Source: Acidobacteriota bacterium (lineage in GTDB: Bacteria; Acidobacteriota; Blastocatellia; Pyrinomonadales; Pyrinomonadaceae). Taken from it: a stretch of 64,000 nt of DNA. This document shows positions 46,407 through 54,640 of this stretch, piece by piece. The DNA is taken from contig JAHBSL010000005.1 in the NCBI GenBank assembly GCA_019639135.1, positions 62,001 to 126,000 of the forward strand. The letters are read 5' to 3'. Position numbers and translations under genes: made by a program. The notes under the pieces were generated by a model. It was not told where the DNA came from and made no database searches. It worked only from the letters and a program-made list of their open reading frames with translations. Each line of letters starts with the position of its first letter. Positions within the stretch are counted from its first letter, which is position 1.

Positions 46407-46886
46407 CTAGTTTGCCGTGTTCCGATTTCTGATCTGAAGTTCTAGAGCGCGCGAGACAAAAAACCCGGCCTTTATGATCCTGTCCAGCGTTTCGTCGACA
46501 TTCAACAAACCCCGTTCACCTGCTGCCTCGATCAGCCCGAGCGTTCCGATGACCCTCAGACCGCGTGCGGAAGCGATCCTCCGCCCCGCAAGATCGTCGA
46601 TCAGGATACCGTCTGCGGCGAGTTCTTCGGCAAGTAAAATTGCTGCCCGTTCGCCGGGATCGATTTCGTTTAGTTCTTCGTCGATCACACTGATCGGTTT
46701 GCGAACCAATAGCCAGTCCGGAACAATCCTCAAGTAGTCTTTAATTTTCTGCGGGGTCTTCAAAGCCGTTAGTTCACCGAATACCTCGGTCGGTATCACG
46801 ACTTTCCCGAGCAAACTAGGCAGAATGCGGACCTCATCGATCAAGATCAGATAATGAAGCGGAGTCGTATCCGAGATGATGATCAT
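46407..46886 (-). CDS. PIN-like DUF3368 toxin
   Basis: The 159-residue protein starts IIISDTTPLHYLILIDEVRI with the first acidic residue of the PIN fold. Further conserved acidic positions lie in PTEVFGEL, DPGERAAILLAEEL and ILIDDLAGRRIA. The closing GTLGLIEAAGERGLL is typical of DUF3368. Such proteins are VapC-like RNases in toxin-antitoxin pairs. The start overlaps the antitoxin stop by four bases. The stop abuts the ABC ATPase start. Confidence 0.85.
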   Translation of the reverse strand: MIIISDTTPLHYLILIDEVRILPSLLGKVVIPTEVFGELTALKTPQKIKDYLRIVPDWLLVRKPISVIDEELNEIDPGERAAILLAEELAADGILIDDLAGRRIASARGLRVIGTLGLIEAAGERGLLNVDETLDRIIKAGFFVSRALELQIRNRNTAN

Positions 46887-47143
46887 TGGTCGAGAAGTTC
46901 TTTCAGCTCAACTCGCTCGCGCTCAAGGTCCTCAAGCGGATAATCTACCCATGGTATTCCGTGCTCGGCAAGAAACTCATGCACTTCAAACCGGCTCTCG
47001 AAGCCAAGCATTTCCCGGATCTGAAACACCGAAAGTTGACCGGATCGGTATCCTTCCAAGGCAACGGTCTCAAGCACCTGCCGCCCCAACTGTGGCCGCG
47101 GCAAATGAAAAACACTCTCGGGTATGTTGACCTGAACCGACAT
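46883..47143 (-). CDS. UPF0175-family antitoxin
   Basis: The 86-residue protein matches UPF0175: VNIPESVFHLPRPQLG, an ALEGYRSGQLSVFQIREMLG-like helix-turn-helix, and HEFLAEHGIPWVDYPLEDLE with the final acidic helix. It is probably a DNA-binding antitoxin that also represses the pair. It lies 18 bases after the BMP gene on the same strand, so the pair has entered the nucleoside-uptake operon without breaking the reading frames. Confidence 0.85.
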   Translation of the reverse strand: MSVQVNIPESVFHLPRPQLGRQVLETVALEGYRSGQLSVFQIREMLGFESRFEVHEFLAEHGIPWVDYPLEDLERERVELKELLDQ

Positions 47144-47161
47144 GACTAGATTTTACATCAA

Positions 47162-48229
47162 TTAGTCCGATTTCGGCGCCATTGCGTCGGTGACCTTGAT
47201 ATCGCCGGCGATTATCTTCGCTTTTGCCGCTTCTACGCGTTCGAGGACCTCGGGGGAAACGAGGGCACGGTTAAAATCATCGAGCGAATAGGCAACGCCA
47301 TCTTTATCAAGGCCAAAAACATGAAACCCGCCCTGAAACCTGCCTTCGAGGACCTCCTGAACCGCGTCGTAAACCGCGTTATCGACCCGCTTGACCATCG
47401 ATGTAAGCACGAATCCCGGCTTGACCATATTCTGGTTCGAATCGACACCGATGACGAACCGGTTCGCCTCGCCGTCGGCATTCATCCCGAACTGCTCGAC
47501 CGCATCGAACGCCCCTAGCCCGGAATTTCCTGCCGCCGTAAAGATCACATCGGCTCCCTTTTCTATCTGCGAGAGGGCAAGTTCGCGGCCCTTGCCGGGG
47601 TTGTTCCAGGCATGATCGGTCACGCCGACGTAGTTCGTCACGACGCGAATATTCGGGTTAACGGCCTTCGCACCTTCCTCATAGCCTTTGTTGAAACGAT
47701 GAATTAGTGGGATGTCCATTCCGCCCAGGAAGCCAAGCACGCCGGTTCGCGACTTGGCCGCCGCGATCATCCCGACCAGATACGAACCCTCGTGCTCGCG
47801 AAAGACAAGCGAAGCTACGTTGCTCCGCGGCGTCTTGCCATCGGCCTCAAAGATAACGCCGTCAACTATCGCGAACTTCACGTTCGGATAATCGAACGCC
47901 ACTTTCTGCATTATCGGCCCCTGTGCAAAGCCGACGCCGATCACAAGGTCAAAATCCTTCTCCGCAAACGACCGCATCGCCGGCTCGATCGATGTCGGGT
48001 TTCCCGGCTCAACGTCGTAAAGACAAACGCCGAGTTCACGCTCCGCACGCTGAACGCCTTCCCAGGCGGCGGCGTTGAACGAGCGGTCGTTCTTCCCGCC
48101 AATATCAAAGACAATGCCGATCTTCCCTCGGCAACCTTCGCGGGCCGCCTCGTTGCGGAGTGCGCAAGAGGACGCGAGCATCGCGACTGCGACAAAAAGG
48201 AGCGAAAAACTTAATACTTGGCGTTTCAT
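47162..48229 (-). CDS. BMP-family (PnrA-like) nucleoside-binding lipoprotein
   Basis: Started at the ATG at 48229 the product is 355 residues. A lipoprotein signal ends in LASSC. The BMP domain has KIGIVFDIGGKNDRSFNAAA, the Phe and Asp residues that stack on the base, FDLVIGVGFAQGPIMQKVA, VFREHEGSYLVGMIAA, GGMDIPLIHRFNKGYEEGA and the FTAAGNSGLGAFDA block. It is the periplasmic binding protein of a nucleoside ABC importer. The frame is open upstream to 48499 but that lies inside the next gene. It starts four bases after the phosphorylase gene. Confidence 0.88.
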   Translation of the reverse strand: MKRQVLSFSLLFVAVAMLASSCALRNEAAREGCRGKIGIVFDIGGKNDRSFNAAAWEGVQRAERELGVCLYDVEPGNPTSIEPAMRSFAEKDFDLVIGVGFAQGPIMQKVAFDYPNVKFAIVDGVIFEADGKTPRSNVASLVFREHEGSYLVGMIAAAKSRTGVLGFLGGMDIPLIHRFNKGYEEGAKAVNPNIRVVTNYVGVTDHAWNNPGKGRELALSQIEKGADVIFTAAGNSGLGAFDAVEQFGMNADGEANRFVIGVDSNQNMVKPGFVLTSMVKRVDNAVYDAVQEVLEGRFQGGFHVFGLDKDGVAYSLDDFNRALVSPEVLERVEAAKAKIIAGDIKVTDAMAPKSD

Positions 48230-48233
48230 TTTC

Positions 48234-49547
48234 TTAAACAATTCCACTGACAAGCGGCGAAGGTGTAACAGGTGTTTCCGATATTTTATACGCACCCCTG
48301 AGCTTCTCGCTAACGCATTCGGCGTCCTCCACCGTGCGGGAATAAAGAACTCCGAGCAGATCTCCCTCGCGGACCTCGCTGCCGACCTCGGCAAAACACT
48401 CGAACCCGACCTCGAAATCAATGCCATCCTCTGCGTGCACACGCCCGCCGCCGATCGCAACCACAGCCTCGCCGATCGCCAATGCATCGGCAGTTTCAAG
48501 CCATCCGGAACGCTCGGCTTTTATCTCAAGCGTCGAAAGACCTTTGCCGGCAAACGGATCGGACGTTGGTATCGAATCGATATTCCCGTCCTGCAGCCTG
48601 CAGTTCTCCGCAAACCGCTCGTACGCCGCACCGCTCCCGAGCTTCGCTTCAGCAAGTGATCGTGCCGAAACCAAGTCATTTTCGATTCCCGCGAGCACGA
48701 TAGCCCGTGCCGCAAGTTCGATCGAAAGCTCGCGTGTCGGCTCGGCAAGCTCAAGCGGTTCATTCCGCAAGATCTTAACGCACTCGTAAACTTCGCAGAT
48801 GTTTCCGGCATAGCGGCCGAGCGGGCGTCCCATCTCGGAAACGACGGCCTCGGTCCGGACGCCGAAATTGCGCCCCGTTTGCACCATCGCTTCCGCAAGC
48901 CGAATCGAATCTTCAATGTTCGGCATGAAGGCTCCGCTGCCCGTTTTTACGTCGAGTACGAGAGCATCGAGCCCCTCGGCCAATTTTTTCGACATTATCG
49001 AGGCAACGATAAGCGGAATATAAGGCACCGTCGCGGTCGCGTCGCGAAGTGCATAGAGCTTCTTGTCGGCGGGCGCGATATCCGCCGTCTGTCCCGACAT
49101 CGCAAATCCACACGTCTCGATTATCCGGCGAAAGCGATCGGTCGTCAGATTTACGTCGTAGCCCGCGATCGATTCGAGCTTGTCGAGCGTGCCTCCCGTA
49201 TGGCCAAGCCCGCGGCCCGAGATCATCGGGACTGCGATGCCGCACGCGGCGAGTATCGGAGCAATTATCAGCGAGGTCTTATCGCCGACGCCGCCGGTCG
49301 AGTGCTTATCGGCCTTAGGCAGCGGGATGTCGGAGAGGTCAAGCACCTCGCCGGAATGAAGCATCGCGAAGGTAAGTGCGTTTTGCTCGTCCGGGTTCAG
49401 CCCGCGGGTGAACATCGCCATCACCATCGCCGAGATCTGATAGTCCGCCCACGAGCCGTCGCAGACGCCAGCAATAAAGGCATCGATGTGCTCGCGGGAA
49501 AGCTCTCCACCATCCCTTTTGACCGCGATTATCTCCTGTGGCCGCAT
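48234..49547 (-). CDS. Pyrimidine-nucleoside / thymidine phosphorylase
   Basis: The 437-residue cytoplasmic enzyme cleaves pyrimidine nucleosides with phosphate. It has the family signature SGRGLGHTGGTLDKLE (about residues 110-125), the phosphate-binding KHSTGGVGDKTS (about 81-92) and VLDVKTGSGAFM (about 192-203). The C-terminal domain (about 345-430, VAIGGGRVHAEDGIDFEVGF) is the usual biotinyl-like fold. Length is normal for DeoA/Pdp. It is followed by the nucleoside-binding lipoprotein, so the genes together take up and split nucleosides. Uridine versus thymidine preference is not clear. Confidence 0.93.
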   Translation of the reverse strand: MRPQEIIAVKRDGGELSREHIDAFIAGVCDGSWADYQISAMVMAMFTRGLNPDEQNALTFAMLHSGEVLDLSDIPLPKADKHSTGGVGDKTSLIIAPILAACGIAVPMISGRGLGHTGGTLDKLESIAGYDVNLTTDRFRRIIETCGFAMSGQTADIAPADKKLYALRDATATVPYIPLIVASIMSKKLAEGLDALVLDVKTGSGAFMPNIEDSIRLAEAMVQTGRNFGVRTEAVVSEMGRPLGRYAGNICEVYECVKILRNEPLELAEPTRELSIELAARAIVLAGIENDLVSARSLAEAKLGSGAAYERFAENCRLQDGNIDSIPTSDPFAGKGLSTLEIKAERSGWLETADALAIGEAVVAIGGGRVHAEDGIDFEVGFECFAEVGSEVREGDLLGVLYSRTVEDAECVSEKLRGAYKISETPVTPSPLVSGIV

Positions 49548-49615
49548 CGTTTACGCAAAAAGAAAGCTGCCCAAGTTTCGCACAAGGGCAGCCCGCAAGT
49601 CTATTTGGGTTTGGA

Positions 49616-50098
49616 TCACGGGGCCTTTTCGAAAAGTATCACTGCATCGGCCCGAAGCGCCTTGCTCGTCCCGACCGCATCGACCGCTTCGCCCGTTTTA
49701 GCCTTTACGCTGATGGCCGCGATATCGATTTTCAAAATCCGTGCGAGATTTGCCCGCATCGCATCAATGTGCGGCCGCAGTTTCGGCGACTCAAGATGAA
49801 CCGTACAATCAAGGTTCGCGGCCGTATAGCCTTTCTCTTGGGCTAGCGAGACTGCGTGCGAGAGAAATGCCGAGCTTGAGGCATCTTTCCACCGCGGGTC
49901 GGAGTTAGGAAAGTGCGACCCGATATCTCCAAGTGCAAGAGCACCGAGCACTGCATCCGTCACCGCATGGAGCAGAACATCGGCATCGCTGTGCCCATCG
50001 GCGCCGAGGTCCGATTCGATCTCCACGCCGCCTATGATCAAAGGCCGGCCCTCAATGAGCCTGTGAACATCGCTTCCCTGTCCTATCCGGTATCTCAT
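49616..50098 (-). CDS. ispF: 2-C-methyl-D-erythritol 2,4-cyclodiphosphate synthase
   Basis: The 160-residue enzyme closes the cyclodiphosphate in the MEP pathway to isopentenyl diphosphate. The zinc ligands are in RIGQGSDVHRL (Asp and His) and GHSDADVLLHAVTDA (His). Other blocks are GDIGSHFP and VKAKTGEAVDAVG. It overlaps ispD by four bases on the same strand and is followed after 68 bases by the phosphorylase gene. Confidence 0.96.
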   Translation of the reverse strand: MRYRIGQGSDVHRLIEGRPLIIGGVEIESDLGADGHSDADVLLHAVTDAVLGALALGDIGSHFPNSDPRWKDASSSAFLSHAVSLAQEKGYTAANLDCTVHLESPKLRPHIDAMRANLARILKIDIAAISVKAKTGEAVDAVGTSKALRADAVILFEKAP

Positions 50099-50778
50099 TC
50101 GTCCTTGCCCGCCCGGAATAATGCCTCGGCGATCAGGAGGTCGTCCGGTGTTGTGATCTTTATATTTCGCTGACTGCCGGCGACCGAGAGAACCTTCGTT
50201 CCCGACTCTTCAACAAGGAAACATTCGTCCGTTACGGCCTCGCCGAGCTTGGCGTTGTCGTATGCTTCTTTCAAGACTTCGTAGCGAAAAGCCTGCGGCG
50301 TAAGTGCTCGCCGGAGTTCCCGCCGATCGAGCGTCCCGACCACGTAGGCACCGTCAACCACCTTCACCGTATCGGTCATTTGAGCGGTGAGGCAAGCCGC
50401 TCCATATTCCGCAGCGGCTCGGATGGTGCGTTCGATCTCGTCCTCGGAAACAAGCGGCCGCACGCCGTCGTGAACTGCGACGATCTCGGTCCCCTCAGGT
50501 ACGGCATTAAGCCCCGCATGCACCGATTCGGACCGCGTCTCACCGCCGGCGACGACCGCCCGGAGCTTTGTAACGCGTTCACGGCCGAGGATGGCTTTGG
50601 TCTCGTCAAGAAACTCAGCCCCAGAAACGACGACGATCGCATCGATTACGGGCGAGGCTTCAAATCTAAGCACGGTCCGGGCGATGATCGGCTTGCCGGC
50701 AAGCTCCAAAAACTGTTTCGGCCGGTCGGCCCCAAAACGGGAACCCGAACCGGCCGCAACTATGATGGCTGTGTTCAT
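50095..50778 (-). CDS. ispD: 2-C-methyl-D-erythritol 4-phosphate cytidylyltransferase
   Basis: The 227-residue enzyme joins CTP to methylerythritol phosphate. It starts MNTAIIVAAGSGSRFGADRP with the nucleotide-binding loop and the Lys of PKQFLELAGKPI. VHDGVRPLVSEDEI and the C-terminal NIKITTPDDLLIAEAL are characteristic. It lies 18 bases after the PIN/TRAM gene, an order also found in Firmicutes (yacL, ispD, ispF). Confidence 0.96.
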   Translation of the reverse strand: MNTAIIVAAGSGSRFGADRPKQFLELAGKPIIARTVLRFEASPVIDAIVVVSGAEFLDETKAILGRERVTKLRAVVAGGETRSESVHAGLNAVPEGTEIVAVHDGVRPLVSEDEIERTIRAAAEYGAACLTAQMTDTVKVVDGAYVVGTLDRRELRRALTPQAFRYEVLKEAYDNAKLGEAVTDECFLVEESGTKVLSVAGSQRNIKITTPDDLLIAEALFRAGKDE

Positions 50779-50796
50779 TCGAGGAGAGTTTCGCTG

Positions 50797-51936
50797 CTAT
50801 TTAACTTGCTCGATTATTGTCGATTGACGCAGGTCGCGGGTCGCCCGCTTGAAGCCGAGCGAACGCGAATCGTGGATCGCCACGCTGTCGCCGCCCTGCT
50901 CTTCCTTCTCTTCCCAAAGCCTGCCGAAGATCATCTTGCCCGCGGTGGTTTGGAGCACACTCGTCACCGCGATATCCGCCGTCTTTCCGATCAGCTTGCG
51001 GGCATTGTCGATAACGACCATCGTGCCGTCGTCGAGATACGCGACGCCTTGGTTATATTCCTTACCTTCTTTGAGCACAAAGACCCGCATTGCCTCGCCC
51101 GGCAGAACTACCGGTTTCAGTGCGTTCGCAAGTTCGTTAATGTTCAGCACCGCAACACCGCGAAGTTGTGCGACCTTGTTCAAATTAAAGTCGTTGGTAA
51201 CGATGATCGCATCAAGGCTCTTGGCAAGTTCAATAAGCTTGAGATCGACCTCTTTGACCGACGGAAAATCGGTCTCGATGATCTGAACGTCGAGCTTCGT
51301 ATTGCTCCGCAGCCGCTGGAGCATATCAAGCCCCCGGCGGCCGCGTTGCCGCTTTGAAGAATCGGCTGAATCTGCCACCTGCTGAAGCTCGGTAAGAATG
51401 AAATTCGGGATCACAAGGCTGCCGCCAAGAAAGCCGGTCTCGGCGATATCGGCGATGCGCCCATCAATGATCACCGATGTGTCAAGGACACGAAAGTCGT
51501 GTTGCGGAGTCTTATCGGCAAAAATGCCGCCGAGCGCCGAAAGATCGATGAAATCGCCCTTTGCCGCACCGACCATCAACCCGACGTAGCCCATAAAAAA
51601 TGCAAGCGAGATCGTCAGGAATGTCTGCATTTCCGCAGGAACCGCTTCGACCTTTTGAAAAGCGATCAGAATGCCGATGAGAAAGGCTCCAATGATGCCG
51701 AGAATAGAACCGATCGCGGCTCCGATCAGCGTCTTAAGCGATGCCCGTCGAACACGGATCTCGAAGGCGATGATAAGCAACCCGATCAGAGCTCCAAGAA
51801 CTGCCGAGGCTATCTTCCGGGTGGTGAAATCGAGATCTCCTAACCAAGTAGTAAAAGCTAGCGGGTTCAGGAGGAAACCGACTACCGCAAGCAGGCCGAT
51901 GAAGGCGAGTCTAATGATCAAAACATCCAGTTTCAT
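50797..51936 (-). CDS. PIN/TRAM-domain membrane protein, YacL-like
   Basis: The 379-residue protein has an N-terminal membrane part with four hydrophobic segments (about residues 5-130). A PIN domain follows (about 148-265, VLDTSVIIDGRIADI, then IVTNDFNLNKVAQL). A C-terminal TRAM domain (about 275-345, LPGEAMRVFVLKEGKEYNQG) is thought to bind RNA. Acidic PIN residues are present, so it may be an active RNase. Its place before ispD-ispF is conserved in distant phyla. It is the first gene of the minus-strand series. Confidence 0.9.
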   Translation of the reverse strand: MKLDVLIIRLAFIGLLAVVGFLLNPLAFTTWLGDLDFTTRKIASAVLGALIGLLIIAFEIRVRRASLKTLIGAAIGSILGIIGAFLIGILIAFQKVEAVPAEMQTFLTISLAFFMGYVGLMVGAAKGDFIDLSALGGIFADKTPQHDFRVLDTSVIIDGRIADIAETGFLGGSLVIPNFILTELQQVADSADSSKRQRGRRGLDMLQRLRSNTKLDVQIIETDFPSVKEVDLKLIELAKSLDAIIVTNDFNLNKVAQLRGVAVLNINELANALKPVVLPGEAMRVFVLKEGKEYNQGVAYLDDGTMVVIDNARKLIGKTADIAVTSVLQTTAGKMIFGRLWEEKEEQGGDSVAIHDSRSLGFKRATRDLRQSTIIEQVK

Positions 51937-51992
51937 CGCTAAAAGTCTATCACGAATAAGGAAACAATGTTAAAGAACTCTTAAGTGGTAGA

Positions 51993-52601
51993 TCACCAAA
52001 TTTTGATGGTTTCGCCCCGGATAGCCTTCGATTCGCCGGAAAGCAGAAAGAGAACCACCCTGGCGATGTCATCGGCAGCGGCGGTTTCGTCCGCGACCGC
52101 TATCGAATTTACTTGAAAATGGCCGGGAAGTTCGCCGCGAAGCCGCATGGTCGCGGCCTCTACGGCCTCAATGCCCCCTTGCTCCGCAAGCCGAAAAACA
52201 TTGACGATCCGCGGCTTCGGCCTCGGCGTCATTAGCTCCGCCACCGAATCGATCATTGTTTTCGCAGCGGCAATACTGTCCCCGTCGGACACAAATGTGT
52301 TCACCAAAAGGTCCAATCTCTCAAATTTACCTTGAACTCCGGCTGAAAGAGCTGCCGCACCCGCCGGAGCCGCGGCGTCCGCATTCACCGCGGCCGCGAG
52401 GGTGCCAAGTTCGAGCAGGTCCTCAAGGCCGCCGGAGCCGCTTCCATCCGGGTCGCCGACAATTACATAGCTTCCCTGAAGAGCAAGTTGAAGAGCCGCA
52501 GCACGTCCAACCGGATCATTCCCGTTGTTAATAAGCGAGACCTTTTCGGCGAAGGCATGGATCGAGGTGACATTCACTTTTACAGAATAGCCGATATTCA
52601 T
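51993..52601 (-). CDS. Degenerate short-chain dehydrogenase-like protein
   Basis: The 202-residue protein resembles an SDR fold: NNGNDPVGRAAALQLALQGS in place of the TGxxxGxG loop, RLDLLVNTFVSDGDSI in place of NNAG, and an end with VLFLLSGESKAIRGETIKIW like the SDR C-terminus. The catalytic Tyr-x3-Lys is absent (EAVEAATMRLRGEL lies in its place) and the glycine loop is changed. It probably no longer acts as a dehydrogenase and may have a binding or structural role. Confidence 0.55.
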   Translation of the reverse strand: MNIGYSVKVNVTSIHAFAEKVSLINNGNDPVGRAAALQLALQGSYVIVGDPDGSGSGGLEDLLELGTLAAAVNADAAAPAGAAALSAGVQGKFERLDLLVNTFVSDGDSIAAAKTMIDSVAELMTPRPKPRIVNVFRLAEQGGIEAVEAATMRLRGELPGHFQVNSIAVADETAAADDIARVVLFLLSGESKAIRGETIKIW

Positions 52602-52661
52602 CGGGTCTCAGAACAAGCGGATCTATGAATCCGTTCCGGGTTCTGATACGATTCCTTCTGT

Positions 52662-53315
52662 GTGAATAACAAAGGCCGCACATTCCTCCCATCGAGGCTT
52701 CTCCGGGCCGCGATCTGCGTCGTCGTTCTATCCGCATCGGCATTCTCCGCTTCGTACTTCACGCTGGATTCTGGCAGGATACTTCTGGGCGGTTCGGCCT
52801 ACGGCACTCCGGACTATCAGACATACATCGACTTCGACATCTCGGGCAGGAGCCTAAACCCAAGCCGTCAATTGACCTTTTCGGCAAACCTGCCGTTCAG
52901 CGTTTACCTCGACCATCCCGTCCAGCCGCAGGGCGATTTCGTTTACACGGTCGTGATGCCTTACAATCCGAACCAGTTACGCATCAATGGCGAGCCCCGT
53001 TACCCGGTTTGGTTCAACGAAAGTGTCTGGACCATCCGTGCATCGGCCGTAACGCCCGAAGCGACCCAAACGTCGCCGGCAGTAATTGAGCTGACCTCGC
53101 CTTTTACGATGTCCGGCATCACGCGGGCTTACGGCGCCTATCCGCTCGCTCTTCGGACCCGCGGCAGCGGCACCGCGACCATCCGGCTCGAAAAGATCGA
53201 GGGGCGTTATTTTTTCCGCGAGGCCGAATACACTTTCGAAACCCCTCGGCTGCTCGACCGCAAGGATAATGGCAAAGTCCCCTTCAACTATTTTCGTCTG
53301 TCAGAATTGCGGTGA
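52662..53315 (+). CDS. Secreted hypothetical protein overlapping radA
   Basis: The 217-residue product uses a GTG start and has a signal peptide (about residues 13-31, LRAAICVVVLSASAFSA). The rest is beta-rich with no known domain; it has FDISGRSLNPSRQLTFSANL and later LRTRGSGTATIRLEKIEG. The stop lies 47 bases inside the radA gene, an unusually long same-strand overlap. RadA's N-terminus is well defined, so the overlap seems real. Function unknown. Confidence 0.6.
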   Translation: MNNKGRTFLPSRLLRAAICVVVLSASAFSASYFTLDSGRILLGGSAYGTPDYQTYIDFDISGRSLNPSRQLTFSANLPFSVYLDHPVQPQGDFVYTVVMPYNPNQLRINGEPRYPVWFNESVWTIRASAVTPEATQTSPAVIELTSPFTMSGITRAYGAYPLALRTRGSGTATIRLEKIEGRYFFREAEYTFETPRLLDRKDNGKVPFNYFRLSELR

Positions 53316-54636
53316 GACCGCTCGCAAGTGGCTCGGGCAGTGCCCCGGCTGCCGCGAGTGGAATACTCTGGTCGAAGAACGGGTGAGGACCGCCGTTGTC
53401 GCCGGCCGGAGCTTTACGGGCCGCGCCGCCGGCTCCGCTCCTGTCGCCTACCCGAGCATCGAGTCGCAGGATGATGCGCGCACTACCTCCGGCATTGCTG
53501 AATTCGACCGAGTCCTTGGAGGCGGCATAGTCGCCGGCTCGCTTGTCCTGATCGGCGGAACACCGGGCATCGGAAAATCGACGATCGCGCTTCAGATCGC
53601 CGACCGGATGACCGCCGCTGGCGAACGGGTTCTTTACGTTTCCGGCGAGGAAAGCGAGCGGCAGATCAAGCTCCGCGGCGAACGGCTCGGCATCTCGGCC
53701 GAGGATCTTTACGTTCTTCCCGAGACCAACCTCGAAGCACTTCTGGCCCAAACGGCCAATCTCCGGCCCGCACTTGTCATCATCGATTCGATCCAGACCA
53801 TCTTCAGCGAACGTGTCGAATCGGCACCGGGCAGCGTTTCGCAGGTTCGCGAGGTCGCCGGCCAACTAATGCTCTTTGCCAAAAGCAGCGGGACGCCGAT
53901 GTTCATCACCGGTCATGTAACTAAGGACGGATCGATCGCCGGCCCGAAGACGCTCGAACACATCGTTGACACGGTGCTCTATTTCGAAGGCGACCGCCAC
54001 CATAATCACCGCATCATCCGGGCGACGAAGAACCGCTTCGGGGCGGCAAATGAGATCGGCGTTTTCGAGATGACCGGAACCGGGCTGGTTGCCGTTGCCA
54101 ATCCCTCGGAGCTCTTTCTGCAGGAGCGGCCCGCCGGTGCGAGCGGCTCGGTCGTCACCGTGGCGATGGAAGGCACTCGGCCAATGCTGGTCGAGATACA
54201 ATCGCTTGTCAGCGGGACGAAGTTCGGCACGGCCCGGCGGATGACGCAAGGCTTTGACCAGAATCGAGCGTCGCTGCTTATCGCCGTAATGGAAAAGCGG
54301 CTCGGGATGCAGATCTCGGGTGACGACGTGTTCATCAACATCGCCGGCGGGATCGAGATCGACGAGCCAGCGGCCGACCTTGGCGTAATCGCCGCGATCG
54401 CGTCGAGTTTTCGCAACCTTGAGGTACCGCCCGAAACGGCCGTTTTCGGTGAGGTCGGGCTGACCGGCGAAATTCGCGGCGTTCTCCAGGCTCAGGCCCG
54501 AGCGCGCGAGGCCCAAACGCTCGGGTTTAAAAAGCTCGTCCTTCCGGAATCGAACAAAAAGGGCCTCGAGAAGCTTCTCGGCATTCGCGTCGTTGGCGTT
54601 CGCACGCTTGAGGACGCGATCGAGAATCTATTTTAG
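53269..54636 (+). CDS. radA: DNA repair protein RadA
   Basis: The 455-residue cytoplasmic ATPase helps branch migration in recombination. A C4 zinc finger (FVCQNCGETARKWLGQCPGC, residues 9-28) is followed by a RecA-like ATPase with Walker A GGTPGIGKST (about 98-107) and the RadA-specific KNRFG motif (about residue 253). A Lon-protease-like C-terminal domain (about 290-455, VAMEGTRPMLVEIQSLV) completes it. Length and order are standard. The start overlaps the preceding secreted-protein gene. Confidence 0.96.
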   Translation: MAKSPSTIFVCQNCGETARKWLGQCPGCREWNTLVEERVRTAVVAGRSFTGRAAGSAPVAYPSIESQDDARTTSGIAEFDRVLGGGIVAGSLVLIGGTPGIGKSTIALQIADRMTAAGERVLYVSGEESERQIKLRGERLGISAEDLYVLPETNLEALLAQTANLRPALVIIDSIQTIFSERVESAPGSVSQVREVAGQLMLFAKSSGTPMFITGHVTKDGSIAGPKTLEHIVDTVLYFEGDRHHNHRIIRATKNRFGAANEIGVFEMTGTGLVAVANPSELFLQERPAGASGSVVTVAMEGTRPMLVEIQSLVSGTKFGTARRMTQGFDQNRASLLIAVMEKRLGMQISGDDVFINIAGGIEIDEPAADLGVIAAIASSFRNLEVPPETAVFGEVGLTGEIRGVLQAQARAREAQTLGFKKLVLPESNKKGLEKLLGIRVVGVRTLEDAIENLF

Positions 54637-54640
54637 CGTT

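Noticed and set aside
48230..48499. Extended N-terminus of the BMP-family lipoprotein
   Set aside because: It would lie within the phosphorylase gene and would hide the lipoprotein signal, which starts at 48229.
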